Shown here: one piece after another, positions 5,099 to 5,289 of the stretch
Position numbering within the stretch: the stretch's first letter is position 1
Layout: every line of letters begins with the position of its first letter
Assembly (NCBI GenBank): GCA_945906915.1
Contig: CAMDSI010000151.1
Span: 1-5,289 of the forward strand
Length of the DNA stretch: 5,289 bases
Direction of reading: 5' to 3'
Origin: Spirosoma fluviale
GTDB taxonomy: Bacteria; Bacteroidota; Bacteroidia; Cytophagales; Spirosomataceae
The notes under the pieces: model-generated
Databases searched by the model: none
Told to the model about the DNA's origin: nothing
The model's input: the letters and a program-made list of their open reading frames with translations, nothing else
Program-made: the position numbers and the translations under genes

Positions 5099-5289
5099 AT
5101 GTCTATTTCATCCATTTTAAGACAAGATGCTCTCGAGTATCATGCAGGAGGGAAACCTGGAAAAATTGAAGTAAAACCGACGAAATCCACCGCTACTCAG
5201 CGCGATTTGTCTTTAGCGTATTCGCCGGGTGTGGCAGAGCCATGTTTAGAAATTGCAGAAAATGTAGAGAAAGTCTATGATTATACGGC
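5099..5289 (+). CDS. maeB: NAD(P)-dependent malic enzyme, N-terminal fragment
   Basis: Sixty-three codons of a plus-strand gene are present before the right edge. The product starts MSISSILRQDALEYHAGG and goes on through GKIEVKPTKS, then RDLSLAYSPGVAEPCLEIAE and ENVEKVYDYT. The LAYSPGVAEPC motif and the preceding G-K-I-E-V-x-P-T-K match the N-terminal malic domain of bacterial malic enzymes, which decarboxylate malate to pyruvate and CO2 while reducing NAD(P)+. In Bacteroidota the usual form is MaeB, with a C-terminal phosphotransacetylase-like domain, but that region is outside the window, so both the fused domain and the cofactor preference are inferred. The start at 5099 is 6 nt after the carrier's stop, with no terminator or promoter between them, so co-transcription is likely. 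No Shine-Dalgarno sequence is present. Confidence 0.9.
   Translation, partial: MSISSILRQDALEYHAGGKPGKIEVKPTKSTATQRDLSLAYSPGVAEPCLEIAENVEKVYDYT

Overview
The window looks like ordinary chromosomal DNA from a member of the Bacteroidota, possibly a Cytophagales-type bacterium (the order is only an inference). The reasons are: none of the seven visible gene starts has a clear Shine-Dalgarno sequence; TAnnTTTG-type -7 promoter elements, typical of this phylum, lie in the divergent intergenic gaps; and the gene content fits, namely a bacillithiol deacetylase (BshB1), an M23 peptidase with a C-terminal LysM, and a DctA-like carrier next to malic enzyme. No mobile-element gene, tRNA, rRNA or CRISPR array was seen.

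Layout. (1) Bases 1-104, minus strand: the first 34 codons of DNA polymerase I (polA), running off the left edge. (2) A 65-bp divergent gap carries candidate promoters for both directions. (3) Bases 170-805, plus strand: pdxH, the FMN enzyme that makes pyridoxal 5'-phosphate. (4) Bases 806-948: a compact convergent intergenic region with a terminator hairpin directly on the pdxH stop, followed by a palindromic element of about 120 bp whose arms are opposed arrays of a degenerate 7-bp repeat. (5) Bases 949-3714, minus strand: a tightly spaced three-gene unit read trxB -> M23/LysM peptidase -> bshB1, with gaps of 9 and 15 nt. (6) A 115-bp divergent gap with a good -7 element for the rightward gene. 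(7) Bases 3830-5092, plus strand: a DctA-like C4-dicarboxylate carrier. It is followed after 6 nt by (8) bases 5099-5289, the 5' end of an NAD(P)-dependent malic enzyme, running off the right edge.

How the genes work together. The right-hand pair makes biochemical sense as a malate-use unit: uptake of a C4-dicarboxylate, then oxidative decarboxylation of malate to pyruvate with NAD(P)H. The leftward unit places two thiol-redox genes, thioredoxin reductase and a bacillithiol biosynthesis enzyme, around an exported cell-wall peptidase. The shared redox theme is clear, but the peptidase's place in it is not. The least explained DNA is the opposed-heptamer element at 831-950, the best candidate here for something not covered by standard annotation. 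I see no complete new multi-gene system in this window.
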